Shown here: positions 1 through 5,158 of the stretch, in pieces | Layout of the letters: each line of letters opens with the position of its first letter | Position numbering within the stretch: the stretch's first letter is position 1 | DNA from: JBBKXJ01 sp037969395 | GTDB taxonomy: Bacteria > Pseudomonadota > Gammaproteobacteria > Pseudomonadales > JAUIET01 | Reading direction: 5' to 3' | Assembly: GCA_037969395.1 (NCBI GenBank) | Contig: JBBKXJ010000362.1 | Location: 1-5,368 of the forward strand | DNA length: 5,368 nucleotides | Translations under genes and position numbers: made by a program | Notes under the pieces: model-generated | What the model saw: the letters and a program-made list of their open reading frames with translations, nothing else | What the model was told of the DNA's origin: nothing | Database searches by the model: none

Positions 1-125
1 GGGACCGGCAGGGAAGCAGAGTGTGCCGATCAAGGATATGTGGCTCTATCCCCTCACGCGAGACTTCAGATCGACGCTAACCCGGTAGACTTGGGTATGG
101 GGAGGCCGAATATTTACTAGCAATC
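1..125. other. Left-edge stretch with no recognisable gene
   Basis: Two plus-strand frames are open from the window edge: frame 1 to a TAG at 118-120 and frame 2 to a TAG at 86-88. Either could be the tail of a gene that starts outside the window. I recognise neither peptide and neither shows a known motif. A GGGGAGG run at about 100-106 lies too far (roughly 19 nt) from the ATG at 126 to be a normal ribosome site for it. Nothing else is supported here. Confidence 0.3.
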
Positions 126-209
126 ATGCCAAGGAGGGCACGAACATATATCCCAGGTTTACCTTTCCATTTAGTGCAGCGCGGTAATAACCGCGATGCC
201 TGCTTCTTT
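126..209 (+). pseudogene. RAYT / IS200-like transposase, N-terminal fragment
   Basis: The 28 codons from the ATG read MPRRARTYIPGLPFHLVQRG and then NNRDACFF. This is the characteristic opening of REP-associated tyrosine transposases (Y1/HUH superfamily), which typically begin with an R-rich start, a (I/L)PG.P.H.V.RGNNR segment and an acidic DxxYxxY region. Full proteins are usually well over 150 residues and carry an HUH metal motif (often seen as TNHVH) and a catalytic tyrosine. Neither motif appears anywhere downstream in the window. Recognisable homology stops at the FF codons, and the next base (210) is the first base of a 40-nt palindrome. The frame happens to stay open to 332, but the residues after 209 do not resemble the family. 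The gene is therefore a dead remnant, either broken by insertion of the palindrome or cut by a deletion at that point. The family assignment is fairly secure despite the short length; the mechanism of truncation is inference. Confidence 0.72.
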
Positions 210-249
210 GTAAGCGGCGCGTTAGGGACGTCCTTAACGCGCCGCTTAC
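210..249. repeat. 40-nt near-perfect palindrome (REP-like or MITE-like)
   Basis: The left arm begins GTAAGCGGCGCGTTAGGGAC and the right arm reads GTCCTTAACGCGCCGCTTAC. The two 20-nt arms are complementary at every position but one, which would be a G-U wobble in RNA, and there is essentially no loop. The arms are GC-rich in the middle and end in GTAAGC/GCTTAC. The palindrome begins at the base where transposase homology ends. RAYT enzymes are known to act on short palindromic REP sequences near their own genes, so a palindrome at this position is suggestive, but the sequence was not recognised as a named REP class. It could also act as a bidirectional hairpin, although no T-tract follows it. 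Confidence 0.85.
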
Positions 250-476
250 TATGGTTTCAGGCAGCACGTCGACCGGTCTTGCAACCGAATTTTCCGATTT
301 GGACCCGCGGGGGCATTCGATCGTCGATGTGACAACAATGTCCATGTATCCTTAACAGACGCTATTTAATTGATGGCAATTCGAACACTGAGATCCATGC
401 TTGCCCAGAACCGATTGACCGCTGTACGATCATATAGCTGACAGTGAGAGCCCGATTTTTAAAATCGACGCGATCG
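250..476. other. Intergenic stretch between transposase remnant and first creatininase-like gene
   Basis: No gene is convincingly supported. A 34-codon frame (ATG 251 to TAA 355) starts right after the palindrome but has no ribosome site and no recognisable product; it may be a gene fragment. A small perfect inverted repeat, CGATTTT-T-AAAATCG, lies at 453-467. A TTGACC at 415-420 resembles a -35 box, but no good -10 lies 16-18 nt downstream. The duplicated segment begins at about 477, so DNA to the left of that point is unique to this side. Confidence 0.4.
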
Positions 477-557
477 ACCCTCAACGGACGTTCGGTCAAT
501 GTTAAAGTGCATCCAAAACCTAATACAGTTCTAAAGTAATTCGCGGCATTTCGAGCT

Positions 558-564
558 AGGAGGG
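558..564 (+). promoter_or_regulatory. Strong ribosome binding site of creatininase-like copy 1
   Basis: AGGAGGG lies 5 nt before the GTG at 570. This decides the GTG start: the next in-frame ATG (651) would remove the signal peptide, and upstream the frame has no start codon before an in-frame TAA at 537-539. Confidence 0.8.
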
Positions 565-569
565 AGTCG

Positions 570-1553
570 GTGACAGTACGAAAACAGTGGTGGCTCACGA
601 TAACACTGGTCACGTTAGTGTCAGAAACTATTTTCGCTGAAGTGTACCAAATGGCAGAGTTAAATACTCGGCAGATTGCATCGCTCAATCGCGACAAAAC
701 CGTGGTAGTCATCCCCGGCGGCATTCTTGAGCAGCACGGCCCTTATCTGCCCTCATTCAGTGATGGTTACGTTAACCTCAACGAAGCGCGCCGACTGAGT
801 GCTAACCTCTCAGCACGCGGTTGGGATGTGGTTGTATTCCCGATCATTCCGCTCGGCTCAGGCGGAGCAAATGAAATAGGTAACAAACATGTGTTTGCTG
901 GTACGTATGCGATCCGACCTGCGATTGTTCGTGCGATTTTTATGGACATCGCCACTGAGCTGGGTGAGCAAGGCTTCAGTTATGTGTTTGTACTGCATGG
1001 GCATGGCAGTCCGGCTCATAACATGGCACTAGACCAGGCGGGTAGGTTTTTCAAAGATGAATTTGGAGGTGAGATGCATAACTTGTTTGGTATTTGGTCG
1101 ATCCCTCCGGAACCTGCAGATGTCTTGTCTGAAGCAGCCTTAGAGGAGGATGGGTTTACGGTTCATGCGGGTGCGCTCGAAACGAGTAGCGTTCTGTACG
1201 TGCGCCCAGATTTAGTGGCCGAAGATGTGGGCACGGCGCCCATCGTCAAAGGCAACAACTTCGCGGACCTGATAAAAATTGCGTCTGAGGATCAGTGGAC
1301 TGGTTATTTCGGTAGCCCTAGAAAGGCTGATCGGTGTATCGGGGAAAAATTGGTGGAGTCTCGATACAAAACTAACCTTGATTTAGCATTGAAGATTCTC
1401 AGGGGTGAGAAACTCACTAATGTCATGCGGTACTCGTCAATGGCTTATGGGCATGAAGAGATGGCCAAGGTGATTGAAAAGTCGCGTGTAGAACACTACC
1501 GAAGAGCTAAGCGACAAAGAGATTGGATCAAGCGAAATAAGGTTGAACTATAG
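570..1553 (+). CDS. Creatininase-family hydrolase, probably exported (copy 1)
   Basis: 327 aa from a GTG start set by the AGGAGGG site. Residues 1-23 look like a Sec signal peptide: R4 and K5, a hydrophobic core from about W7 to V17, and a likely cut after IFA (A23). The mature part carries the creatininase-fold signatures in order: PGGILEQHGPYLP (about 49-61) with Glu54 and His56, SFSDGY with Asp65, FAGTY (109-113) in place of the usual PGT segment, VLHGHGS (141-147) in place of the family's NGHGGN with His145, and HAGALETS (199-206). In characterised creatininases (creatinine amidohydrolase) the Glu, His, Asp and NGH histidine bind two metal ions. The family also includes enzymes acting on other cyclic amides and peptides, such as MftE of mycofactocin maturation, so the substrate cannot be named. 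The length exceeds the usual ~240-260 because of the signal peptide and a basic C-terminal helix (about 300-325). It stands alone, followed by an ASCH-domain gene. Its paralogue at 3103-4086 is about 91% identical. Family is secure; export is likely; substrate unknown. Confidence 0.9.
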   Translation: MTVRKQWWLTITLVTLVSETIFAEVYQMAELNTRQIASLNRDKTVVVIPGGILEQHGPYLPSFSDGYVNLNEARRLSANLSARGWDVVVFPIIPLGSGGANEIGNKHVFAGTYAIRPAIVRAIFMDIATELGEQGFSYVFVLHGHGSPAHNMALDQAGRFFKDEFGGEMHNLFGIWSIPPEPADVLSEAALEEDGFTVHAGALETSSVLYVRPDLVAEDVGTAPIVKGNNFADLIKIASEDQWTGYFGSPRKADRCIGEKLVESRYKTNLDLALKILRGEKLTNVMRYSSMAYGHEEMAKVIEKSRVEHYRRAKRQRDWIKRNKVEL

Positions 1554-1656
1554 CGTTTCGACGGGCACTGCTGGCCGATTGTTCGCGTAGCTTAAGTGTT
1601 GAATTGGGCTTACGCTATGACTGCTCTATCATGACTTTGCTGCCAGAGCTGCAGTT

Positions 1657-1663
1657 AAGGTGA
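1657..1663 (+). promoter_or_regulatory. Possible ribosome site for a TTG start of the ASCH gene
   Basis: AAGGTGA sits 9 nt before an in-frame TTG at 1673, which would add six residues (MDYCRR) to the ASCH protein. The ATG at 1691 has no clear Shine-Dalgarno sequence. The true start is therefore undecided between 1673 and 1691. Confidence 0.3.
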
Positions 1664-1690
1664 CTTCGGTAATTGGATTATTGTAGGCGT

Positions 1691-2113
1691 ATGAAATCCA
1701 AAGAATTGCAGGCGCTTGTCGCAGGTTCAACTACGTTCACGTTCGGAGACAGTGAAGAACTGTGCAACCAGTTGTTGCGATTGATTCGATCTGGTCAAAA
1801 AACCGCTACATGTGGGGCTCTACGCGAGTTTGGACCTGAGGGGGGAGCAATGCCTGTTGTTGGACGTCGAGACATTGCCCTTAACTGGGACGGTACGCCA
1901 GCTCTGATGCTCGAAACTTTGGAAGTTACCCAGATGCGGTTTTGTGATATCGAGGACTGTTTTGCGCTTGCTGAAGGAGAGAATGACGATCTAGAAGGAT
2001 GGCGAGGCGATCATCAGCGGTACTTTGAGCGAAACGGCGGCTTCGACAGCAAAATGATGCTCGTTTGTGAACGCTTCAAGCTGGTTCACGATTTTGGATC
2101 ACATGAGGCGTAA
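1691..2113 (+). CDS. ASCH-domain protein (YhfF/COG4405-like)
   Basis: 140 aa from the ATG at 1691; a TTG start at 1673 with a better ribosome site would give 146. The pattern is that of the small stand-alone ASCH proteins: FTFGDSEELCNQLL (about 17-29), the nucleic-acid-facing SGQKTAT loop (34-40), a VGRRDIAL strand (58-64), LETLEV (74-79), an acidic AEGENDDLEGWRGDH block (94-108) and a closing VCERFKLV strand (125-132). ASCH domains have a PUA-like beta-barrel and are generally thought to bind RNA or modified nucleosides. The E. coli ASCH protein YqfB is an N4-acetylcytidine amidohydrolase whose Lys and Thr lie three residues apart, and K37/T40 keep that spacing here. That activity is only a possibility for this subfamily. 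The gene is alone on its strand segment, about 125-140 nt after copy 1 and 234 nt before parD, so it is probably not in an operon with either. Family is secure; function unknown. Confidence 0.85.
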   Translation: MKSKELQALVAGSTTFTFGDSEELCNQLLRLIRSGQKTATCGALREFGPEGGAMPVVGRRDIALNWDGTPALMLETLEVTQMRFCDIEDCFALAEGENDDLEGWRGDHQRYFERNGGFDSKMMLVCERFKLVHDFGSHEA

Positions 2114-2306
2114 GACTGCTGTTGGCCGTAACTTGCCTGATAGCAGAACATACTACGGCGGGATCGAACGTCGGCTAATATGGGTAAGCTGACGATCAAC
2201 TTATCGATGGTCGTCTGGCCTTTCCAGCCCCATAGAGTTAAGTAGGGCTGGCTTTTACCGACCATCCAGTTTTTCCTACTTTTTCTTGCCTTACTGCACC
2301 AAAATA
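2114..2306. other. Hairpin-rich intergenic region
   Basis: No gene is seen between the ASCH gene and the parDE operator. The DNA can form successive hairpins. CGTCGGCT (2169-2176) pairs with AGCTGACG (2187-2194) with one G-T mismatch. GATGGTCG (2206-2213) pairs perfectly with CGACCATC (2259-2266), and nested inside it CCAGCCC (2224-2230) pairs perfectly with GGGCTGG (2245-2251). T-runs follow at 2253-2256, 2270-2274 and 2280-2284. A short mobile palindrome or a structured RNA is possible; a terminator is the simplest reading. Confidence 0.45.
2206..2274 (+). terminator. Possible rho-independent terminator (nested hairpin) after the ASCH gene
   Basis: An outer perfect 8-bp stem (2206-2213 with 2259-2266) encloses an inner perfect 7-bp stem CCAGCCC/GGGCTGG (2224-2230 with 2245-2251; 14-nt loop). 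CTTTT follows the inner stem, and CAG plus TTTTT follows the outer stem. The position, downstream of the ASCH stop and just upstream of the parDE promoter region, fits a terminator that separates the two units. The long loop and two-tier form are not classic, so confidence is moderate. Confidence 0.45.
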
Positions 2307-2327
2307 GTGTATTAATATGTAATACAC
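2307..2327. promoter_or_regulatory. Probable parDE operator (perfect inverted repeat)
   Basis: GTGTATTA (2307-2314) and TAATACAC (2320-2327) are perfect 8-bp inverted arms around a 5-nt ATATG spacer. The repeat lies 20 nt before the parD ATG. ParD-type ribbon-helix-helix antitoxins bind such palindromes as dimers and repress their own operon, more tightly with the toxin bound. A plausible promoter overlaps it: TTGCCT at 2286-2291 as -35 and TATTAA at 2310-2315 as -10 (18-nt spacing). The inverted repeat is seen directly; its use as operator is inferred from family behaviour. Confidence 0.65.
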
Positions 2328-2347
2328 CTAAGTAGGGAGTGTTCTTC

Positions 2348-2584
2348 ATGTCAAGAAATACCAGTGTGACGCTCGGTGGTCATTATTCGAAATTTGTAGA
2401 AAATAAAATTCAAGCCGGACGCTTTGAATCAACCAGTGAGGCGGTACGGGCGGGCCTTAGATTGCTCGAACAACAGGAGGCACAGCTTGATTTACTTCGG
2501 CAAAGACTCGCCACAGGTGAAGCGCAGCTTGACCGGGGCGAAGGGATTGATGGCGAACAGTTCATGAATGAATTGATCGGCTGA
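2348..2584 (+). CDS. parD: ParD-family antitoxin (ribbon-helix-helix)
   Basis: 78 aa from the ATG at 2348, chosen because AGGGAG (2334-2339) lies 8 nt upstream; a GTG at 2339 overlaps that site and is unlikely. The N-terminal ~45 residues are a ribbon-helix-helix DNA-binding domain: the NTSVTLGGHYSKFVE strand-helix, then GRFESTSEAVRAGLRLLE, the S-EAVRAGLRLLE helix being the hallmark of ParD/CopG-like antitoxins. The rest (about 41-78) is a Q/E/L-rich helix and a flexible acidic tail that in this family wraps and neutralises ParE. The stop codon is one base from the toxin start, so the two genes form a tightly coupled operon. A perfect palindrome just upstream is the probable autorepression site. 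The pair likely acts as a chromosomal or plasmid-derived stabilisation module. Confidence 0.93.
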   Translation: MSRNTSVTLGGHYSKFVENKIQAGRFESTSEAVRAGLRLLEQQEAQLDLLRQRLATGEAQLDRGEGIDGEQFMNELIG

Positions 2585-2585
2585 T

Positions 2586-2879
2586 ATGCCGACATATACT
2601 CTTTCGCCACAAGCTCAAGCCAGCCTTCAAGAAAGGCGCGCTTACTCACTGAAACATTTCGGGAAACGCCAAACAGCTACCTATCTTAAAAAGCTGCGTG
2701 AGCGAATGAGAGACCTTGCCGCTGCACCGTCCAAAGGAACGACCAGAGATGAAATCAAACTCGGGTACTACAGCTCTTTTGTGGGATCACATACGATCTA
2801 CTACCGCATGTCTAACACGCACATTGATATTATCGATGTTTTGCATCAGCGCATGGAGCCAACACGCCATTTACAATAA
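2586..2879 (+). CDS. parE: ParE-family toxin (RelE/ParE superfamily)
   Basis: 97 aa, the usual length. The sequence follows the ParE pattern throughout: YTLSPQAQASL (4-14), HFGKRQTATYLKKL (24-37), DLAAAPSKGTTRDEIKLGYYSS (43-64), a VGSHTIYYRM strand pair (66-75) and the IDIIDVLHQRMEPTRHL ending (80-96), the I(L/V)H.RM(D/E).. motif being diagnostic. Characterised ParE toxins poison DNA gyrase and block replication, unlike ribosome-cleaving RelE; this member is assumed to do the same. It starts one base after the parD stop and has no clear ribosome site of its own, so it is probably translated by coupling from parD. The reading frame is full length with the C-terminus intact, so the toxin looks functional and parD would have to be retained with it. 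Confidence 0.93.
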   Translation: MPTYTLSPQAQASLQERRAYSLKHFGKRQTATYLKKLRERMRDLAAAPSKGTTRDEIKLGYYSSFVGSHTIYYRMSNTHIDIIDVLHQRMEPTRHLQ

Positions 2880-2887
2880 ATAGAACA

Positions 2888-2916
2888 ACTGAATCGCAGG
2901 TCACACATAATATAAT
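2888..2916 (+). promoter_or_regulatory. Possible sigma-70 promoter ahead of creatininase-like copy 2
   Basis: A perfect TATAAT lies at 2911-2916, with a weak ACTGAA at 2888-2893 in the -35 position (17-nt spacing). It lies about 190 nt before the copy 2 start and outside the duplicated segment. If real, copy 2 has a promoter that copy 1 lacks. The 2917-3009 stretch holds no gene, only an imperfect inverted repeat (ACGGTTTGTG at 2936-2945 with CACAACCGT at 2965-2973). Confidence 0.3.
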
Positions 2917-3090
2917 CCGTAGAAATAATATTAGTACGGTTTGTGCTGAACGGCAGCCATGTGACACAACCGTTCGGTCGCGCAGTAGAATGGCTACCGA
3001 CGACATGCCACCTTCAACGGACGTTCGGTCAATGTTAGAGTGCATCTGAAACGCAATACAGTTGTGAAGTAATGCGCAGCATTTCGAGTG

Positions 3091-3097
3091 AGGAGGG
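3091..3097 (+). promoter_or_regulatory. Strong ribosome binding site of creatininase-like copy 2
   Basis: AGGAGGG, continuing as a G-run to 3099, lies 5 nt before the GTG at 3103, as in copy 1. A GTG at 3088 is also in frame but precedes this site and arises from a base change not present in copy 1, so 3103 is the better start. Confidence 0.78.
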
Positions 3098-3102
3098 GGT
3101 CG

Positions 3103-4086
3103 GTGACAGTACGAAAACAGTGGTGGCTCGCAATCACACTGGTCACGTTGGTGTCAGAAACTATTTTCGCTGAAGTGCACCAAATGGCAGAGCTTAATAC
3201 TCGGCAGATTACGTCGCTCAATCGCGAAAAAACCGTGGTTGTCATCCCTGGCGGCATTCTTGAGCAGCACGGTCCTTATCTACCCTCATTCAGTGATGGT
3301 TACGTTAGCCTTGACGAAGCGCATCGACTGAGTGTTGACCTCTCAGCGCGAGGTTGGGATGTGGTTGTATTCCCGATAATTCCGCTAGGCTCAGGCGGGG
3401 CAAATGAAATAGGTAACAAACATGTGTTTGCTGGTACGTATGCGATCCGACCCGCGACTGTTCGTGCGATTTATATGGACATCGCCACAGAGCTGGGTGA
3501 GCAAGGCTTCAGTTATGTGTTTGTACTACAAGCGCATGGTAGTCCGTCTCATAACATGGCACTGGACCAGGCGGGAAGGTTTTTCAAAGATGAGTTTGGA
3601 GGGGAGATGCATAACTTGTTTGGCATTTGGTCGATCGCTCCGGAACGTCCAGATGTCTTGCCTGAAGCAGCCTTAGAGGAGGATGGATTTACAGTTCATG
3701 CGGGTGCGCTCGAAACGAGCAGCGTTCTGTACGTGCGCCCAGATTTAGTAGCCGAAGATGTGGGTACGGCGCCCATCGTCAAAGGCAACAACTTCGTGGA
3801 CCTGATTAAAATTGCTTCTGAGGATCAGTGGACCGGTTATTTCGGTAGCCCTGGAAAGGCCGATCGGCGTATCGGGGAAAAGATGGCGGAGTCTCGGTAC
3901 ACAACTAATCTTGATTTAGCGTTGAAGATTCTCAACGGTGAGAAACTCACTAACGTCATGCGGTACTCGTCAATGGCTTATGGGCATAATGAGATGGGCA
4001 AGGTGATTGAAAAGTCGCGTGTAGAACACTCCCGAAGAGCTAAGCGACAAAGGGATTGGATCAAGCGAAATAAGGTTGAGCTTTAG
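3103..4086 (+). CDS. Creatininase-family hydrolase, probably exported (copy 2)
   Basis: 327 aa from the GTG at 3103, the position equivalent to copy 1; starting at the in-frame GTG 3088 would give 332 aa. It shares the same apparent signal peptide (cut after IFA, about residue 23) and the creatininase motifs LEQHGPYLP with Glu54 and His56, SFSDGY with Asp65, and HAGALETS at 199-206. Against copy 1 it has about 28 substitutions, several conservative (D42E, F124Y, L261M). The notable ones are H143Q and G144A, which turn the LHGHGS segment into LQAHGS while keeping His145, the position corresponding to the metal-binding histidine of family NGHGGN motifs. A cluster at 179-187 (P179A, P182R, A183P, S187P) and C256R also differ. 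No stop or frameshift is present. Its substrate is unknown and may differ from that of copy 1. It stands alone, between parE and a minus-strand LysR remnant, and may use a TATAAT promoter at about 2911. Confidence 0.9.
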   Translation: MTVRKQWWLAITLVTLVSETIFAEVHQMAELNTRQITSLNREKTVVVIPGGILEQHGPYLPSFSDGYVSLDEAHRLSVDLSARGWDVVVFPIIPLGSGGANEIGNKHVFAGTYAIRPATVRAIYMDIATELGEQGFSYVFVLQAHGSPSHNMALDQAGRFFKDEFGGEMHNLFGIWSIAPERPDVLPEAALEEDGFTVHAGALETSSVLYVRPDLVAEDVGTAPIVKGNNFVDLIKIASEDQWTGYFGSPGKADRRIGEKMAESRYTTNLDLALKILNGEKLTNVMRYSSMAYGHNEMGKVIEKSRVEHSRRAKRQRDWIKRNKVEL

Positions 4087-4099
4087 CGTTTGGACGGCC

Positions 4100-4318
4100 G
4101 CTTATGACGGTCTTTAAACTTCACATGGCGTAGCAATGCAGATGCGAATAAATCATGACCGATAAACACATGATGATGATAACCGCATTGAGTCGACGCC
4201 AGCTGGCCGACGTGCCTGTCAGATCGTGCGGTCCGCTGGGTTTTCACGGCCTCCTGATGCCGTAACAGGCTGGCGCGATGCCTGTTCAATCGAGCCGATT
4301 CGCGGTTTATTGTTACCC
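4100..4318. other. Intergenic stretch without a convincing gene
   Basis: Short open frames exist on both strands but none gives a recognisable product or has a ribosome site. A 7-bp inverted repeat, AACAGGC (4264-4270) with GCCTGTT (4280-4286), lies about 33 nt beyond the LysR stop and could be a weak transcription end, but no T-tract follows it on either strand. Confidence 0.35.
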
Positions 4319-5056
4319 TCAAGGTGTCGATGCCTTGAAGCTCGGCGGCAGGTCGTCCCTTCGCAAGTGTAGATCCGGCGTCGACTGAAAAAACGTAAGC
4401 AGGGCATCGACGACAACCCGTACTCGTGGTGCCATAAACCTTCGATCGGGATAATGCAGATGGAATTCACGTGCGCCTGGGTCATGAACGTCAGATAGCA
4501 CAAGCTTGAGCTGCCCGGAGCGTAGCCAGGGCAGGATGCCATAAAGACCTGCCTGGGCGATGCCGGCACCGGCTAGCACCAGGTCGACGACGGCTTCAGA
4601 CTCGTTGACCACCAGTGAGGTGGCCGGCTCGATTTCGTGTCGTTGCGCGGATGATGACGCGTTGAACGACCAGCCCCTGACTGATCCATCGGGAAACCGC
4701 TGCTGGATGCACCGATGGTGGGCGAGATCATGCGGCAACGTCGGCACTCCCTCGCGCAGCAGGTAGTCCGAACTCGCAATCAGCGCTACCGGCAGACTGC
4801 ACAGACGGCGTGCAACCAGGGAGGCATGCGCGGGAGCACCGCCACGGATGCCGATATCGTAGCCTTCGGCAATCAGATCCACCGGGCGGTTATCCAGGTC
4901 TATCTCGATCTTCAGGTGCGGATGCGCCTGCACTATTGCCGGCAATGCCGTTAGCAACCAAAGTCGTCCGAAGGAAACTCCTACCGAGATTCGCACCCGC
5001 CCGGCCGGTTCCACCGACTTCATCGCCGAACATCTGGGGAGTTGGTAGTAACGCAT
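4319..5056 (-). pseudogene. LysR-type regulator lacking its DNA-binding domain (CrgA-like effector domain)
   Basis: The 245-aa frame is the effector-binding half of a LysR-type regulator of the CrgA-like group. GRVRISVGVSFGRLWLLTALP (about 19-39) is the usual linker-to-domain start, followed by HLKIEIDLDNRPVDLIAEGYDIGIRGG (about 47-73), LVARRLCSLPVALIASSDYLL, the W-containing middle strand, NESEAVVDLVLAGAGIAQ and the closing HLHYPDRRFMAPRVRVVVDALLTFF. LysR proteins are normally about 300 aa, with a winged helix-turn-helix in the first ~60 residues and a linker helix to ~85. Both are missing: upstream of residue ~12 the similarity fades and an in-frame stop lies about 15 codons before the ATG. 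No ribosome site precedes the ATG at 5056 or the next Met at residue 12. The remnant could not bind DNA as a normal LysR. Its GC-richer codon use differs from the creatininase and parDE genes. The 5' end was probably lost at the junction with the ParB fragment. Confidence 0.82.
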
Positions 5057-5158
5057 GACATAAATTTGGAATTCAGTCCCGCATCAAACCTTTCTCCCAT
5101 TAGACGACAGCCACTGGCCAATGGAGAGTCCGTAGTGACCCGAGCGGCATGGCTTTAA
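5057..5158. other. Junction between LysR and ParB remnants
   Basis: About 100 nt separate the two decayed genes, which point away from each other (LysR minus, ParB plus). Translation in all plus frames gives stops and no ParB-like peptide before 5159, and the minus frame of LysR closes with a stop here. No inverted repeat or duplicated end was noticed, so the breakpoint mechanism is not visible. Confidence 0.4.

Larger units (their letters stand above)
477..1566 (+). repeat. Direct repeat, copy 1 (leader + creatininase-like gene)
   Basis: This segment aligns without gaps to 3010-4099 at a constant offset of 2,533. It covers about 93 nt of leader, the whole coding sequence and about 13 nt after the stop codon. 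Outside these limits the two regions show no similarity. By hand count the leader differs at about 13 of 93 positions and the coding part at about 73 of 984. The match ends abruptly just beyond the stop (TAGCGTTT, then GACGG). Confidence 0.92.
3010..4099 (+). repeat. Direct repeat, copy 2 (leader + creatininase-like gene)
   Basis: This is the second copy of the 477-1566 segment, in the same orientation and without insertions or deletions. Its left end lies about 130 nt after the parE stop and its right end about 13 nt after its own stop codon. No short target duplication or terminal inverted repeat is evident at the ends, so it does not look like a transposon boundary. Confidence 0.92.

Noticed and set aside
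210..249. Integron attC-like site (GTTAGGG and CCTTAAC in the palindrome), which with parDE and ASCH cargo might suggest a cassette array
   Set aside because: The motif order is inverted relative to attC (RYYYAAC first, GTTRRRY last), the consensus end bases do not fit, there is no central spacer, and no equivalent site borders the other genes.
124..345. Minus-strand 73-codon open frame over the transposase fragment
   Set aside because: It is the antisense shadow of the RAYT fragment and palindrome, with no ribosome site and no family resemblance.
362..724. Minus-strand frame of 120 codons, with a similar one at 2994-3257
   Set aside because: The two resemble each other only because they are antisense to the duplicated leader and start of the creatininase genes.
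3088..3102. Five-residue N-terminal extension of creatininase copy 2 from a GTG at 3088
   Set aside because: The start lies upstream of the AGGAGGG site, is created by base changes absent in copy 1, and would put extra basic residues before the signal peptide.
4083..4322. Minus-strand 79-codon open frame after the LysR stop
   Set aside because: It is His/Arg-rich with no recognisable motif, overlaps a different frame of equal length, and has no ribosome site.
4560..4954. Plus-strand and alternate minus-strand frames inside the LysR remnant
   Set aside because: They are shadows of a GC-richer coding region; only the 4319-5056 minus frame shows family motifs.
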